64,000 nt of DNA from Thalassotalea sp. G2M2-11 (GCF_017168195.1 NZ_JADNYL010000002.1:186001-250000), one strand, 5' to 3'. Positions 1 to 9,642 are shown, counted from the stretch's first letter. A program made the numbers and translations. The notes: generated from the sequence alone by a model not told the origin.

Positions 1-578
1 TAAGGTGGATTAGAAACAATCACCTGATAAATATTACCTATTGGGACGGCACTAAACCAGTCACTTTGAAAAATATTTACCTGTGATAAAGACAACTCAG
101 TTGCATTTTCTTTTGCTAATTCGACCGCCTGCACTTGAAAATCAACGGCATCTATTTGCCAGCTATTGCGCTCCGATGCCAGTGCCAGAGCAATCGCCCC
201 CGTGCCTGTACCTAAATCTAAACAACAAAGCTGTTGCTCAGCATAATGCTCTAACACCAACTCAACTAATACTTCAGTGTCAGGTCGAGGAATTAATGTC
301 GCAGGAGAGACTTTAAAGTTTAACGACCAAAACTCTTTATAACCGATAAGGTAGGCAATAGGGACACAGTGTTGTCGTTTTGCAAGTAAAGATAAGAAAT
401 CTTGTTGCTCAGTTTGGGATAACAGCTGTTCTGGCCAAGTGTACAAATAAGCTGTTGTTTTCGCTAACACATGCGCCAATAATATTTGACTATCAAGCTT
501 AGCACTGTCTGATACCTCAGCCAGTGCACTGCTACCATAATTTATCGCTGAGGCAATCGTATCAATATTTATCGGCAT
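1..578 (-). CDS. prmC: Release factor glutamine methyltransferase PrmC (HemK), partial
   Basis: PrmC methylates the Gln of the GGQ motif of peptide release factors using S-adenosylmethionine. The visible 192 codons start with MPINIDTIASAINYG and carry the helical N-terminal substrate domain, the SAM-binding motif LDLGTGTGAIALAL and, at the window edge, the start of the catalytic NPPY motif (SNPP is readable). The C-terminal third lies outside the window, so the gene is cut by the edge and not truncated biologically. It begins 34 bp after the prfA stop on the same strand, the usual hemA-prfA-prmC order, in which the enzyme is made together with its substrate RF1. The identification rests on the motifs and the operon context. 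Confidence 0.95.
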   Translation of the reverse strand, partial: MPINIDTIASAINYGSSALAEVSDSAKLDSQILLAHVLAKTTAYLYTWPEQLLSQTEQQDFLSLLAKRQHCVPIAYLIGYKEFWSLNFKVSPATLIPRPDTEVLVELVLEHYAEQQLCCLDLGTGTGAIALALASERNSWQIDAVDFQVQAVELAKENATELSLSQVNIFQSDWFSAVPIGNIYQVIVSNPP

Positions 579-612
579 AAAGTGCTAATCATTGACAAGC
601 TAAAATGCTTAC

Positions 613-1701
613 TTAGCCATTTTCAGCAAGTGCTGCTAATAAATCAGCTTGGTTTTCCTGCATTATAGGCTCTAGCACCAATTGCAAGTTACCTTCAATC
701 ACTTCATTTAAACGATACAAGGTTAAATTTATACGATGATCTGTCATACGCCCCTGCGGATAGTTATAAGTGCGAATGCGCTCAGAACGATCACCACTGG
801 CCACTAAACTACGTCGAGAAGATTCCTCTTCATCACGACGCTTTTCATCTTCGGCTTGCTGTAATCTTGCTTGTAATACTGACATGGCTTGCGCACGGTT
901 TTTGTGCTGTGAACGCTGATCTTGACATTCCACTACCACCCCAGTTGGAATGTGAGTAATACGAATGGCAGAATCGGTTTTGTTAACATGCTGCCCCCCC
1001 GCTCCCGAAGCTCGGAAAGTGTCAATGCGTAAGTCCGCTTTATTGATTTCAATTGCTTCAGATTCAGGTATTTCTGGCATCACCACCACAGTACAGGCTG
1101 AGGTATGTACACGGCCTTGTGATTCTGTTTCTGGTACACGTTGTACTCGATGTCCACCCGATTCAAATTTCATTTGGCCATAAACACCGTCACCAATGAT
1201 TTTAAAGATCACTTCTTTAAAACCACCCTGCTCACTTTCACTTAGGTTCATGGCTTCTGTACGCCAGCCTTGTTTTTCACAGTAGCGGGTATACATGCGA
1301 TACAAATCACCTGCAAAAATTGCCGCTTCATCTCCACCCGCCCCAGCGCGAATTTCAACAAAACAGTTGTTATCGTCATTAGGATCACGCGGTAATAATA
1401 ATATCTGTAACTGATCAGACATTTCTTCGACTGCTTTTTTCGCTTCTTTGTATTCATCCTGCGCCATTTCACGCATGTCAGGATCATCATCTTTAAGCAT
1501 TTCTTCAGCAGTGGCAAAGTTTTCTTCTGCTTCCTGATATTGGTTAAAAACCCCAGTAACTTCTTCTAATTGCTTAAATTCTTTGGATAAGTTTTGAAAT
1601 TTTTCTTGATCGGCAATAGTTTCAGGATCAGACAATAAGGCTTGAACTTCTTCAAAACGTTCCACTAAACCTTCAAGTTTTTGATAAACAGATTCTTTCA
1701 T
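613..1701 (-). CDS. prfA: Peptide chain release factor 1 (RF1)
   Basis: RF1 reads UAA and UAG in the ribosomal A site and triggers peptidyl-tRNA hydrolysis. The protein has 362 residues (360 in E. coli). It shows a coiled N-terminal domain, the codon-recognition PxT motif as PET within [15 protein letters not shown], and the catalytic GGQ in [16 protein letters not shown], which is the site PrmC methylates. I chose the ATG that gives [12 protein letters not shown], which aligns with the E. coli N-terminus. An in-frame ATG 33 bp upstream (1734) would add eleven unconserved residues. No strong ribosome binding site precedes either start. The gene sits between hemA and prmC. Confidence 0.97.
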   Translation of the reverse strand: MKESVYQKLEGLVERFEEVQALLSDPETIADQEKFQNLSKEFKQLEEVTGVFNQYQEAEENFATAEEMLKDDDPDMREMAQDEYKEAKKAVEEMSDQLQILLLPRDPNDDNNCFVEIRAGAGGDEAAIFAGDLYRMYTRYCEKQGWRTEAMNLSESEQGGFKEVIFKIIGDGVYGQMKFESGGHRVQRVPETESQGRVHTSACTVVVMPEIPESEAIEINKADLRIDTFRASGAGGQHVNKTDSAIRITHIPTGVVVECQDQRSQHKNRAQAMSVLQARLQQAEDEKRRDEEESSRRSLVASGDRSERIRTYNYPQGRMTDHRINLTLYRLNEVIEGNLQLVLEPIMQENQADLLAALAENG

Positions 1702-1837
1702 TAAATTATCTTTATAGTAAACGCATACAATCACTAATCGGCTATTATAACCTAGTTATGATGCAATATGGGACGAAATTTTATCTGGAATGGCGGCAGT
1801 GTAAAGATTTAACCCGCTAGTTTCAATGGAGAGTCAA

Positions 1838-3100
1838 TTATTTATCAATATTAAATATATCTCGTAAATAAATTAACTTATCTAGCTCGCCCCCTTGAGC
1901 AGCTGACTGTATGGCATTCGTTGGCGCATGCATAAACTTGTTGGTTAACTTAGTGGCAAGTTCGGCTAACACGGCTTCAGGATCTTTATTAGCACTGAGC
2001 TGCTGTTTTGCTTTTTCCAACAAAATGTCACGTTCATCCATGCACTGCTTACGGTAGCTCACCACAGTATCTTGAGTATTTAAACCTCGTAACCAAGACA
2101 TAAAACCGGTGGTTTGTTGGTTTACAATGGCCTCGGCTTCTATTGCTGCTTTTCGGCGGCTTTCCATATTCTTAGCAATAATGCCTTGCAAGTCATCCAC
2201 GGTATATAAAAACACGTCTTCTAACTCGGCCACTTGTTCTTCTATATCACGAGGCACAGCTAAATCAACCATGAAAACAGGACGATGTTTACGTTTAGAT
2301 AACGCCTGCTCTACCATACCTTTACCAATAATAGGTAAGGTACTGCCGGTAGAACTGATAACAATATCTGCATCAGCCATTTTTTCAGGAATTTGCGCTA
2401 AGGTGATAACATCAGCCCCAATCTGCTCCGCCATTAATTCAGCACGAGACAATGTACGGTTGGCGACCGTAATTTTGCCAACTTTGTTTTCATAAAGGTG
2501 CTTAGCAACCAACTCGATGGTTTCACCAGCCCCGACTAACAACACTTTCGCTTTTTCTAAACTCGCAAAAATATGCTTAGCGAGATTAACCGAAGCAAAA
2601 GCGACCGAAACCGCACTTGCTCCAATGTCCGTTTCTGTTCTTACTTGCTTTGCCACACCAAAAGTGCGTTGAAACAAACGATCCATCACTAAGGCCATTG
2701 AGCCAGATGCTTTTGCTTGATTATAAGCTTGCTTCATTTGACCTAAGATTTGTGGCTCTCCCAATACTAAGGAATCTAAACCACAGGCAACACGCATCAT
2801 ATGATTAACCGCTTGTTGCTCACTATGCCAATAAAGGCTGGGAATAAAACTTGATGCAGGAATATTATGATGTTGTGATAGCCAAGCAACAACCTTCTCT
2901 TGTGTGATATCTAGTTTTTCAGACTGAACAAGGTACAATTCGGTACGATTACAAGTCGATAATATTGCCGCTTCTTTACATTGCACATGCTGTAACATTT
3001 CCTGTAACGCTGAAGATAACTTATCAGGATTAAACGAAATCTTCTCCCGAACAGCTACAGGTGCAGTTTTATGATTTATTCCGACAGCAACAATAGACAT
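1838..3100 (-). CDS. hemA: Glutamyl-tRNA reductase
   Basis: This enzyme commits glutamyl-tRNA(Glu) to tetrapyrrole synthesis by NADPH-dependent reduction to glutamate-1-semialdehyde. The 420-residue protein has the N-terminal catalytic domain (AVGINHKTAPVAVREKISF), the nucleophilic Cys in STCNRTELY near residue 50, the signature ACGLDSLVLGEPQILGQ near residues 105-120, a Rossmann NADPH domain (LLVGAGETIELVAKHL) and a C-terminal helical dimerisation domain. Its length matches the E. coli enzyme. It heads the hemA-prfA-prmC operon and is transcribed divergently from lolB across a 236-bp gap. That gap contains a short dyad, GTGAT-N2-ATCAC at 3226-3237, of unknown role. Confidence 0.97.
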   Translation of the reverse strand: MSIVAVGINHKTAPVAVREKISFNPDKLSSALQEMLQHVQCKEAAILSTCNRTELYLVQSEKLDITQEKVVAWLSQHHNIPASSFIPSLYWHSEQQAVNHMMRVACGLDSLVLGEPQILGQMKQAYNQAKASGSMALVMDRLFQRTFGVAKQVRTETDIGASAVSVAFASVNLAKHIFASLEKAKVLLVGAGETIELVAKHLYENKVGKITVANRTLSRAELMAEQIGADVITLAQIPEKMADADIVISSTGSTLPIIGKGMVEQALSKRKHRPVFMVDLAVPRDIEEQVAELEDVFLYTVDDLQGIIAKNMESRRKAAIEAEAIVNQQTTGFMSWLRGLNTQDTVVSYRKQCMDERDILLEKAKQQLSANKDPEAVLAELATKLTNKFMHAPTNAIQSAAQGGELDKLIYLRDIFNIDK

Positions 3101-3336
3101 AATGTTAACGACTCAACCTACTTACAATGTATAAAATGTTTTTCATGGTTCAGTGCCTTACGTGATAAAAAACACTGAAAATATAAACCACTTGTGTATT
3201 ATTGCTCATCTATAAACAACAATTCGTGATCTATCACAAACTATTGTGATAATTTTACGTAATATTCGCTATGAATAAAAGAAAATCCCTGTATTTTATG
3301 TGGATTCAGGAAACTTAGCTGGTAATCGACTCTCTT

Positions 3337-3954
3337 ATGCGCCATTTTTTTCACCTAAGCTTGCTTACTATTGCATTGCTATTAACTGCCTGCTCTAGCA
3401 TGGTTGAACGCAATCAGTCACTTGAGCCAATTGCTTTAAGTAAAGCACAACGACAGAGCCAATTATCCAACATTGACCAATGGCAAGTCACCGGCAAACT
3501 CGCATTTATCAGTAGCAAAAAAAGACACAGCGCCAACCTTTTTTGGCAAGTCAATCAAAAACAAGCCAGCCAAACACTCAAACTAACGTCATATTTAGGC
3601 ATTAATGTATTATCACTTTCTTCTGAGCAAGGTTTACATACCGTCGAAGTTGATGGAGAACAATATCAAACGACCAATCTGGAACAACTGATATTTCATC
3701 TCACCGAACTGACATTACCCACACAAGCCATGCAACATTGGTTAAAAGGGTTAACTTGGTCAATGCAAGATCAAATAACATACGACACAGCGACTGGATT
3801 ACCCAAACAACTTTCCAGTGTTTATGATCATCAATTATGGCAAATACATTATGGTGATTATCAGTACTACCACCAATTACCCATGGCAACGAAAATCACG
3901 ATAGAACAAGGTGGTTTGACAATAAAAATACATATCAACCAGTGGACACTTTGA
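3337..3954 (+). CDS. lolB: Outer-membrane lipoprotein insertion protein LolB
   Basis: LolB receives lipoproteins from the periplasmic carrier LolA and inserts them into the outer membrane; it is itself a lipoprotein. The 205-residue product starts with a lipoprotein signal peptide ending in the lipobox LLTACSS, so Cys19 should be lipidated. The mature part has the expected size and contains the WQVTGKLAF segment typical of the LolB fold. The gene precedes ispE with a 10-bp gap and is divergent from hemA, exactly as in enterobacteria. Sequence conservation in this family is low, so the assignment leans on the lipobox, size and synteny together. Confidence 0.93.
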   Translation: MRHFFHLSLLTIALLLTACSSMVERNQSLEPIALSKAQRQSQLSNIDQWQVTGKLAFISSKKRHSANLFWQVNQKQASQTLKLTSYLGINVLSLSSEQGLHTVEVDGEQYQTTNLEQLIFHLTELTLPTQAMQHWLKGLTWSMQDQITYDTATGLPKQLSSVYDHQLWQIHYGDYQYYHQLPMATKITIEQGGLTIKIHINQWTL

Positions 3955-3964
3955 CGAACTAACT

Positions 3965-4837
3965 ATGGCAGAACAATCTTATTTTCAACACTTTCCATCA
4001 CCAGCAAAATTAAACTTATTCTTACATATTGTTGGCCAAAGAACCGATGGCTATCATGAATTAGAAACCGTGTTTCAGTTTTTAGACTACGGTGATGATA
4101 TTGCTATTCGCACTACCGCTGGTGATGAAATTAAACTACTCACCCCTATAGATGGGGTTAACAATGAAGACAATCTGATAATCAAAGCTGCTCAGCTATT
4201 ACAAAAACAAGCCAAATATTCAAATGGAGCAGAAATAAAACTCAACAAAGTGCTGCCGATGGGCGGTGGTTTAGGCGGCGGTTCTTCTAATGCAGCAACG
4301 GTATTGATCGCCTTAAATTACTTATGGCAAACAGGCTTGTCATTCGATGAATTAGCTACTCTAGGACTCTCACTTGGCGCTGATGTACCAATTTTTATCC
4401 ACGGATTTTCAGCTTTTGCGCAAGGTGTGGGAGAACAGCTCACGCCTGTGTATCCCAAAGAGTATTACTACTTAGTCACTAAACCAAACTGTAGCATTTC
4501 GACCCAAGCAGTTTTCAATGCTAAAGCATTAACCCGTGATAGCGCAAAAATTGATATTAATGCGGCGCCCATTGATGACATCATCCATAGTGCACACAAT
4601 GATTGCCAATCTTTAGTGATAAAACAGTATCCTGAGGTTGCCAAGTTACTTGCTTGGTTGGTAGAATACGCGCCGTCTCAAATGACTGGAACTGGGGCGT
4701 GTATTTTTTCTCGTTTTGATACAGAAAAAGAAGCGCGGCAAATAGCTGATTTATTGCCTTCCTCGGTTGAATCGTTTGTCGCAAAAGGTGTTAATCGCTC
4801 GATTCTTCATCAACGAATGCAAGAACAACTTAGATGA
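3965..4837 (+). CDS. ispE: 4-diphosphocytidyl-2-C-methyl-D-erythritol kinase
   Basis: IspE phosphorylates CDP-methylerythritol with ATP in the MEP pathway to isoprenoids. The 290-residue protein is a GHMP kinase. It has the N-terminal FPSPAKLNLFLHIVGQR segment, the glycine-rich ATP loop LPMGGGLGGGSSNAA near residue 100, and the C-terminal motif MTGTGACIFSRF. It lies 10 bp after lolB and before prs, the conserved lolB-ispE-prs order. A hairpin with a T-run directly after the stop should end the lolB-ispE transcript. Confidence 0.97.
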   Translation: MAEQSYFQHFPSPAKLNLFLHIVGQRTDGYHELETVFQFLDYGDDIAIRTTAGDEIKLLTPIDGVNNEDNLIIKAAQLLQKQAKYSNGAEIKLNKVLPMGGGLGGGSSNAATVLIALNYLWQTGLSFDELATLGLSLGADVPIFIHGFSAFAQGVGEQLTPVYPKEYYYLVTKPNCSISTQAVFNAKALTRDSAKIDINAAPIDDIIHSAHNDCQSLVIKQYPEVAKLLAWLVEYAPSQMTGTGACIFSRFDTEKEARQIADLLPSSVESFVAKGVNRSILHQRMQEQLR

Positions 4838-4852
4838 ACACGTAAATTACAT

Positions 4853-4879
4853 AAAAAAGCCAACAAATTTGGCTTTTTT
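4853..4879 (+). terminator. Intrinsic terminator after ispE
   Basis: AAAAAAGCC and GGCTTTTTT flank a short loop 15 bp after the ispE stop. The symmetric A and T runs mean it could also work on the other strand. It separates lolB-ispE from prs. Confidence 0.8.
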
Positions 4880-4957
4880 ATAATATTGTGCTGATATTAA
4901 ACCATAATGTTTAATCAGTGTTGAAATCCAATGTCAAAAGTTTCTGAGGAACTGATA

Positions 4958-5905
4958 GTGCCTGACATGAAAATCTTTGCGGGTAACGCCACCCCTGAAC
5001 TGGCCAAACAAATTGCTAATCGTCTGTATATCACCCCAGGCGAAGCCAAAGTGGGCAGCTTTAGCGATGGCGAAATTAGTGTTGAAATAACTGAAAATGT
5101 ACGTGGTGCTGACGTTTTTATAATTCAATCAACCTGTGCTCCAACGAATGATAACTTAATGGAATTGATCGTAATGATCGATGCATTACGTCGTGCATCA
5201 GCAGGTAGAATTACTGCGGTAATGCCTTATTTTGGTTATGCACGCCAAGATCGTCGTGTACGTAGTGCACGTGTGCCAATTACGGCAAAAGTTGTGGCAG
5301 ACTTCTTATCTAGTGTCGGCGTTGACCGCGTACTAACTGTAGATTTACACGCAGAGCAAATTCAAGGCTTCTTTGATGTCCCTGTTGATAACGTCTTTGG
5401 TACTCCTATTCTTTTAGAAGACATGAAAGAAAAAGCGTTAGACAACCCTGTGGTTGTTTCACCAGACATTGGTGGTGTGGTACGTGCTCGAGCAGTCGCA
5501 AAATTACTTGATGATGCAGATCTTGCCATTATCGATAAGCGTCGTCCAAAAGCCAATGTTGCTCAAGTCATGCACATTATTGGTGATGTACAAGGCAGAG
5601 ACTGTATTATTGTTGATGACATGATTGATACAGGTGGTACATTAGCCAAAGCCGCTGAAGCGTTAAAAGAGCATGGCGCTAATCGAGTATTCGCTTATGC
5701 AACCCACCCAGTACTTTCAGGCAATGCTGCAGAAAACCTAAAAAATTCAGTCATTGATGAAGTCATTGTCACTGATTCAATTCCACTTTCAGCAGAAATA
5801 AAAGCGCTTGGTAATGTTCGCCAGCTTACATTAAGTGGCATGTTATCAGAAGCTATTCGTCGCGTATGCAACGAAGAATCGATTTCGGCGATGTTTGACA
5901 ATTAG
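4958..5905 (+). CDS. prs: Ribose-phosphate pyrophosphokinase (PRPP synthetase)
   Basis: Prs makes phosphoribosyl pyrophosphate from ribose-5-phosphate and ATP for nucleotide, His, Trp and NAD synthesis. I place the start at GTG 4958 (protein begins [15 protein letters not shown]). A GAGG ribosome binding site lies 8 nt upstream, and the resulting 315 residues equal the E. coli length, which also opens with MPDMK. The ATG at 4931 would add nine unconserved residues and lacks a good site. Visible motifs are the ATP flexible loop [14 protein letters not shown], the metal/catalytic segment [12 protein letters not shown] and the PRPP loop [16 protein letters not shown] strong terminator follows, so the gene is probably monocistronic. 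Confidence 0.97.
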   Translation: MPDMKIFAGNATPELAKQIANRLYITPGEAKVGSFSDGEISVEITENVRGADVFIIQSTCAPTNDNLMELIVMIDALRRASAGRITAVMPYFGYARQDRRVRSARVPITAKVVADFLSSVGVDRVLTVDLHAEQIQGFFDVPVDNVFGTPILLEDMKEKALDNPVVVSPDIGGVVRARAVAKLLDDADLAIIDKRRPKANVAQVMHIIGDVQGRDCIIVDDMIDTGGTLAKAAEALKEHGANRVFAYATHPVLSGNAAENLKNSVIDEVIVTDSIPLSAEIKALGNVRQLTLSGMLSEAIRRVCNEESISAMFDN

Positions 5906-5940
5906 TCCTCAGGCTTTGCTCTGTAAAGAGATTTTATTTT

Positions 5941-5967
5941 AAAAGCACCTTTTCAGGTGCTTTTTTT
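5941..5967 (+). terminator. Intrinsic terminator after prs
   Basis: AAAAGCACCT-TTTC-AGGTGCTTTTTTT forms a GC-containing stem followed by seven T, 35 bp after the prs stop. Confidence 0.9.
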
Positions 5968-5985
5968 ATTTACGCAAGATAAACA

Positions 5986-6015
5986 TTGGATTTTGTCTTG
6001 GCTGAGTGTTATTAT
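5986..6015 (+). promoter_or_regulatory. Sigma-70 promoter for rplY
   Basis: TTGGAT (5986-5991) and TATTAT (6010-6015) are separated by 18 bp and followed by a GC-rich discriminator GCCGCGCC, as is common for growth-rate-controlled translation genes. It would give a leader of roughly 105 nt before rplY. Confidence 0.6.
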
Positions 6016-6020
6016 GCCGC

Positions 6021-6096
6021 GCCTTTTTTATCTGGCGAAAATTAACTTTTTATCAGATAAAGGCAAATAGCGTTGTTTTTGGTCGCGAAAAACAAC
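6021..6096 (+). promoter_or_regulatory. Two-hairpin 5' leader of rplY
   Basis: Two consecutive stem-loops fill the leader. The first pairs GCC...TTTATCTG (6021-6034) with CAGATAAAGGC (6053-6063), leaving a small T bulge. The second is GTTGTTTTT (6072-6080) with AAAAACAAC (6088-6096) around a GGTCGCG loop. Autogenous repression of rplY through its structured 5' UTR is described for E. coli and relatives. Whether these hairpins imitate the L25 site on 5S rRNA is my inference and is not shown by the sequence. Confidence 0.5.
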
Positions 6097-6127
6097 AACT
6101 TAATTATATACATAAGGTAATAAAACC

Positions 6128-6745
6128 ATGACAGATATATTTACTTTGGATGCTGAAGTACGTACAGACTTAGGGAAAGGTGCGAGCCGCCGCCTACGTC
6201 ATGCGAACAAAGTTCCAGCTATCCTTTACGGTGAAGGCAAAGAGCCTGTTTCTTTAACGTTAGCACACAACAAAGTGTTCCGTGCACAACAAGAAGAAGC
6301 ATTTTATTCTCACGTTTTAACGTTAAACGTAGATGGCAAGCCAGTTGAGTGTTTGATCAAAGACATGCAACGTCACCCATTCAAACCAATTATCATGCAT
6401 ATGGATTTTATGCGTGTTGATGCAACTCACGACGTTCACACTAACGTACCTGTTCACTTCATCAACGAAGAAGCAGTTGTTAAAAAAGGTGGCGCTGTAG
6501 CTCATCACATTGCTGAAATCGCAATCACATGTTTACCAGGCAAGTTACCTGAGTATATCGAAGTTGATCTTGCTGATTTAGAGGTTGGTCAAACTTATCA
6601 CTTATCTGATGTTAAATTCCCAGAAGGCGTATCTTCTGATGAATTATCTAAAGGTGAAAACCATGACCAAGCCGTTGTTACTGCAAATGCACCGAAAGGT
6701 TCATCAAGTGACGACGATGCAGAAGAAGAAACTACTGAAGAGTAA
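6128..6745 (+). CDS. rplY: 50S ribosomal protein L25, long Ctc form
   Basis: L25 binds 5S rRNA in the central protuberance of the large subunit. At 205 residues this is the two-domain Ctc form, not the short 94-residue E. coli form. The N-terminal 5S-binding domain ([25 protein letters not shown]) is followed by the TL5/CTC C-terminal beta domain (residues about 95-185) and an acidic tail rich in Asp and Glu. The gene lies directly upstream of pth with a 17-bp gap, a common pairing in bacteria. It has its own promoter and structured leader. Confidence 0.96.
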   Translation: MTDIFTLDAEVRTDLGKGASRRLRHANKVPAILYGEGKEPVSLTLAHNKVFRAQQEEAFYSHVLTLNVDGKPVECLIKDMQRHPFKPIIMHMDFMRVDATHDVHTNVPVHFINEEAVVKKGGAVAHHIAEIAITCLPGKLPEYIEVDLADLEVGQTYHLSDVKFPEGVSSDELSKGENHDQAVVTANAPKGSSSDDDAEEETTEE

Positions 6746-6762
6746 TTAAGGTTTTTCCTTAA

Positions 6763-7347
6763 ATGACGATTCAACTAGTTGTGGGCCTGGGTAACCCAGG
6801 CCCCGAATATGAAAAAACTCGCCATAACGCAGGCGTCTGGTTCATTAATGAACTTGCATCTCGATATAATATCTCGCTTAGACCTGAAAAAAAATATGCC
6901 GGTTTATATGGTAAAGGATATATTGGGGAACATTTAGTTCACTTACTTATCCCAACAACATTTATGAACCGAAGCGGTCAAGCTGTCGCTCCTTTAGCAA
7001 ACTTTTATAAAATAGCAGTGGAAGATATACTGGTTGCTCACGATGAGCTCGATATTCCACCTGGAGTTTGCAAAATAAAAAAAGGTGGCGGGCACGGCGG
7101 ACACAATGGTTTGCGCGATATCATCGCTCGTATGGCAAACAACAAAGATTTTTACCGGTTACGCATTGGTATTGACCATCCTGGTCATAAAGATCGTGTA
7201 ACTGGACATGTACTGGGTAGAGCTCCCCAGCAAGAACAACAGTTAATTGAACAAGCAATCGACGAAGCAAGTCGTTGCTTTGAAATTTGGATGAAAGATG
7301 ACTTAAAGAAAGCGCAAAATCGCTTACATTCTTTTAAGGCACAATAA
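6763..7347 (+). CDS. pth: Peptidyl-tRNA hydrolase
   Basis: Pth releases peptides from prematurely dropped peptidyl-tRNA so that the tRNA can be reused. The 194-residue protein (E. coli 194) carries the N-terminal [18 protein letters not shown] segment with the catalytic His, the conserved [18 protein letters not shown] with its conserved Asp, and [15 protein letters not shown]. It lies 17 bp after rplY and 13 bp before ychF. With no terminator in between, the three genes probably form one transcript. Confidence 0.97.
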   Translation: MTIQLVVGLGNPGPEYEKTRHNAGVWFINELASRYNISLRPEKKYAGLYGKGYIGEHLVHLLIPTTFMNRSGQAVAPLANFYKIAVEDILVAHDELDIPPGVCKIKKGGGHGGHNGLRDIIARMANNKDFYRLRIGIDHPGHKDRVTGHVLGRAPQQEQQLIEQAIDEASRCFEIWMKDDLKKAQNRLHSFKAQ

Positions 7348-7360
7348 ATAGGTATTCATT

Positions 7361-8452
7361 ATGGGTTTTAAGTGTGGCATTGTCGGTTTACCTAATGTAG
7401 GTAAATCAACATTATTTAATGCATTAACCAAAGCAGGCATTGAAGCTGCTAACTTTCCTTTTTGTACAATAGAACCTAATACTGGTGTTGTACCTGTTCC
7501 TGATCCTCGATTAGATAAACTCGCTGCCATTGTCAATCCTGAGCGTGTATTACCAACCACGATGGAATTTGTTGATATCGCGGGCCTTGTTGCTGGCGCA
7601 TCAAAAGGTGAAGGCTTAGGTAATAAATTTCTCGCTAACATCCGTGAGACCGATGCTATTGGGCATGTAGTACGCTGTTTCGAAAATGAAAACATCGTCC
7701 ACGTTGCTGGTAACGTTAACCCAGCAGATGATATAGAAGTGATTAACACAGAATTAGCACTGGCTGATATGGACACTGCTGAACGTGCTATTTTACGTCA
7801 AACCAAACGTGCCAAAGGCGGCGATAAAGACGCCAAATTTGAACTACCTGTATTAGAGAAAATATTAAAACATGTAGAAGAAGGCCATATGATTCGCTCT
7901 TTAGAGTTAACAAAAGAAGAGCTCAACGCGGTTAAATACCTTAACTTCTTAACCGTCAAACCTACCATGTATATTGCGAACGTTAACGATGATGGTTTTG
8001 AAAATAACCCTTATTTAGATACAGTACGTGAAATTGCAGAACAAGAAGGTGCCGTTGTTGTACCAGTTTGTGCTGAGATTGAAGGTGAACTTTCTGAAAT
8101 GGATGAAGAAGATCGCGAGATATTTATGGAAGAAATGGGGCTTGATGAACCTGGATTAAACCGCGTCATCAACTCTGGTTACGGTTTATTAAATCTACAA
8201 ACTTATTTCACCGCTGGTGTTAAAGAAGTTCGAGCTTGGACAGTAAAACAAAACGCTACGGCTCCTCAAGCTGCGGGTGTTATTCACACTGACTTTGAAA
8301 AAGGCTTTATTCGAGCTGAAGTCGTCGGCTATGATAATTTTATTGAATATAATGGTGAATCAGGTGCTAAAGAAGCTGGTAAATGGCGCTTAGAAGGTAA
8401 AGATTACCAAGTGCAAGATGGTGATGTTGTTCATTTTAGATTTAACGTCTAA
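7361..8452 (+). CDS. ychF: Ribosome-binding ATPase YchF
   Basis: YchF is an Obg-family P-loop protein that prefers ATP over GTP and interacts with the ribosome and redox stress responses. The 363 residues begin [20 protein letters not shown], with the Walker A (G1) loop near residues 8-17. [18 protein letters not shown] is the switch I signature of the family. [20 protein letters not shown] is G3, and a C-terminal TGS-like domain includes [19 protein letters not shown]. The usual G4 motif NKxD is replaced by NVND, consistent with ATP use. The pth-ychF pairing is widely conserved. An intrinsic terminator follows. Confidence 0.97.
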   Translation: MGFKCGIVGLPNVGKSTLFNALTKAGIEAANFPFCTIEPNTGVVPVPDPRLDKLAAIVNPERVLPTTMEFVDIAGLVAGASKGEGLGNKFLANIRETDAIGHVVRCFENENIVHVAGNVNPADDIEVINTELALADMDTAERAILRQTKRAKGGDKDAKFELPVLEKILKHVEEGHMIRSLELTKEELNAVKYLNFLTVKPTMYIANVNDDGFENNPYLDTVREIAEQEGAVVVPVCAEIEGELSEMDEEDREIFMEEMGLDEPGLNRVINSGYGLLNLQTYFTAGVKEVRAWTVKQNATAPQAAGVIHTDFEKGFIRAEVVGYDNFIEYNGESGAKEAGKWRLEGKDYQVQDGDVVHFRFNV

Positions 8453-8481
8453 TTCAGCTGTTATAAACAACGATACATTGT

Positions 8482-8514
8482 AAAACAAGGAGCATTATGC
8501 TCCTTGTTTTTTTT
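8482..8514 (+). terminator. Intrinsic terminator after ychF
   Basis: AAACAAGGAGCAT and ATGCTCCTTGTTT form a long stem followed by a run of T. It ends the rplY-pth-ychF transcript. Confidence 0.92.
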
Positions 8515-8629
8515 TATTTTTGAGCCAAACTTAAATAGCCTAACAATAATACCAATTGTATTAATATTTAACCAGTTCAAATACTTAATTCACTTGGATA
8601 ACAACTATTCCTTGAAAGCAGGTAACCAA

Positions 8630-8980
8630 ATGAAAAGATTAGTCACCACCCTAGCCCTTTCGGCTTTAATATTAAGTTTCTCGCCGAAAATCTATGCAAA
8701 TGATACGTTATCACTGCGTATTTGCGAGTATGTACAAGCTAATGATAAACAACGCTTGAGAAAGTTTCTTAAGCAGCAAAATATTAAAATTCGAAATATT
8801 TTCGACCAACTTCGCTGTAATGGCGATAATTTATTAATTTTTGGTGCAAAGTCTAGCGCGTTAGATGTGGGTGAATACATTATTGGTAAAGTACCTTCGA
8901 AAAAAGTGGCAGCTGAAATTGATAATTTAGATAAGCATTCAAAACACCTAGCAGAAAAAGCCAGAGAACGTATTAAATAA
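8630..8980 (+). CDS. Small exported protein, DUF3718-like (first of a tandem pair)
   Basis: The product has 116 residues with a signal peptide (MKRLVTTLALSALILSFSPKIYA). The mature part contains ICEYVQANDKQRLRKFLK, IKIRNIFDQLRCNGDNLL and VGEYIIGKVP. The two Cys (in ICEY and RCNG) are shared with the neighbour at 9183 and could form a disulfide in the periplasm. I recognise the pattern as that of the uncharacterised DUF3718 family of Alteromonadales; no function is known. The start is the ATG at 8630 behind an AGGT site; an upstream in-frame ATG at 8504 lies inside the ychF terminator and is rejected. The two genes look like an old tandem duplication. Confidence 0.8.
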   Translation: MKRLVTTLALSALILSFSPKIYANDTLSLRICEYVQANDKQRLRKFLKQQNIKIRNIFDQLRCNGDNLLIFGAKSSALDVGEYIIGKVPSKKVAAEIDNLDKHSKHLAEKARERIK

Positions 8981-9003
8981 AGATCCCCCTACTATATATT
9001 ACT

Positions 9004-9046
9004 TAGTGACGACTACCGCCTTTTGGGCACTTATCAGTCGTCACTA
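9004..9046 (+). repeat. Stem-loop after the first DUF3718-like gene
   Basis: TAGTGACGACT and AGTCGTCACTA are perfect 11-bp arms around a 21-nt loop, 24 bp after the stop. There is no T-run, so it may be an mRNA-stabilising 3' hairpin or a factor-dependent terminator. Confidence 0.6.
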
Positions 9047-9182
9047 TCTCGCTAATCACTAATTCCTCAAAACCTTTTATCTTTCTCTATCTCTTTCTAA
9101 TTTATTGTACATAAAACAGGCAAAAGTAACATGCTGTGCCTACACTTAAACGTAGAGTGTTAAATTTATTTGAGGAATTGTT

Positions 9183-9530
9183 ATGAATAAACATTACCTG
9201 ATAATATGCTGCATTATCTCTCTGTATCTTCTCCCCCCTCAGGTCAACGCATTTAATATCGCTCAGAATATATGTGAGTATATTGCCGTAGACGATAAAA
9301 AACGATTACGTCAGTTGTTAAAGGCAAATCACCTAAAAATACGCAAGTTATATTCAGATATTTCTTGTAATGGCAAAACTATGCTCGAATTTTCTGCCGA
9401 ACGAAATGCAAAAGAAGTTAGCGAGCTGATTGTGAAAAAACTCCCCAAAAGAATATTGAAAGAAAGTTTACCTGCAATTGAAGCTAGCTCGCCTGATATT
9501 GCAAAGTTGATTCAAGAACGCCTACAATAA
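9183..9530 (+). CDS. Small exported protein, DUF3718-like (second of a tandem pair)
   Basis: The product has 115 residues with a signal peptide ending near VNA (residue 23). It shares with the protein at 8630 the pattern CEYIAVDDKKRLRQLLK, IRKLYSDISCNGKTML, VSELIVKKLP and a charged C-terminal helix, including both Cys residues. Divergence between the two is high, so the duplication is not recent. An AGGAATT site precedes the ATG. Each gene appears to be its own transcription unit, given the hairpin and 200 bp between them. Function is unknown; a small periplasmic stress or binding protein is only a guess. Confidence 0.8.
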   Translation: MNKHYLIICCIISLYLLPPQVNAFNIAQNICEYIAVDDKKRLRQLLKANHLKIRKLYSDISCNGKTMLEFSAERNAKEVSELIVKKLPKRILKESLPAIEASSPDIAKLIQERLQ

Positions 9531-9584
9531 GCGATAAAATTGCACATATTAACAGCGTTTTGATGAGAGTTTAGCCAAACAAAC

Positions 9585-9642
9585 AAAAACTCGAGTTTTT
9601 TGAAAAAAAACGGTTGACGTAGCCCAAGCAGATTTGCATAAT
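9585..9642 (+). promoter_or_regulatory. Strong sigma-70 promoter of the tRNA operon
   Basis: TTGACG (9614-9619) and CATAAT (9637-9642) are spaced by 17 bp and followed by a GC-rich ACGCGCC discriminator typical of stringently controlled stable-RNA promoters. A and T tracts just upstream (9585-9610) could act as an UP element. The first tRNA begins 31 bp after the -10 box. Confidence 0.85.

Noticed and set aside
3226-3237. GTGAT-N2-ATCAC dyad between hemA and lolB as a CRP/FNR site
   Set aside because: Spacing between half sites is wrong for TGTGA-N6-TCACA or the FNR consensus; left as an unassigned dyad.
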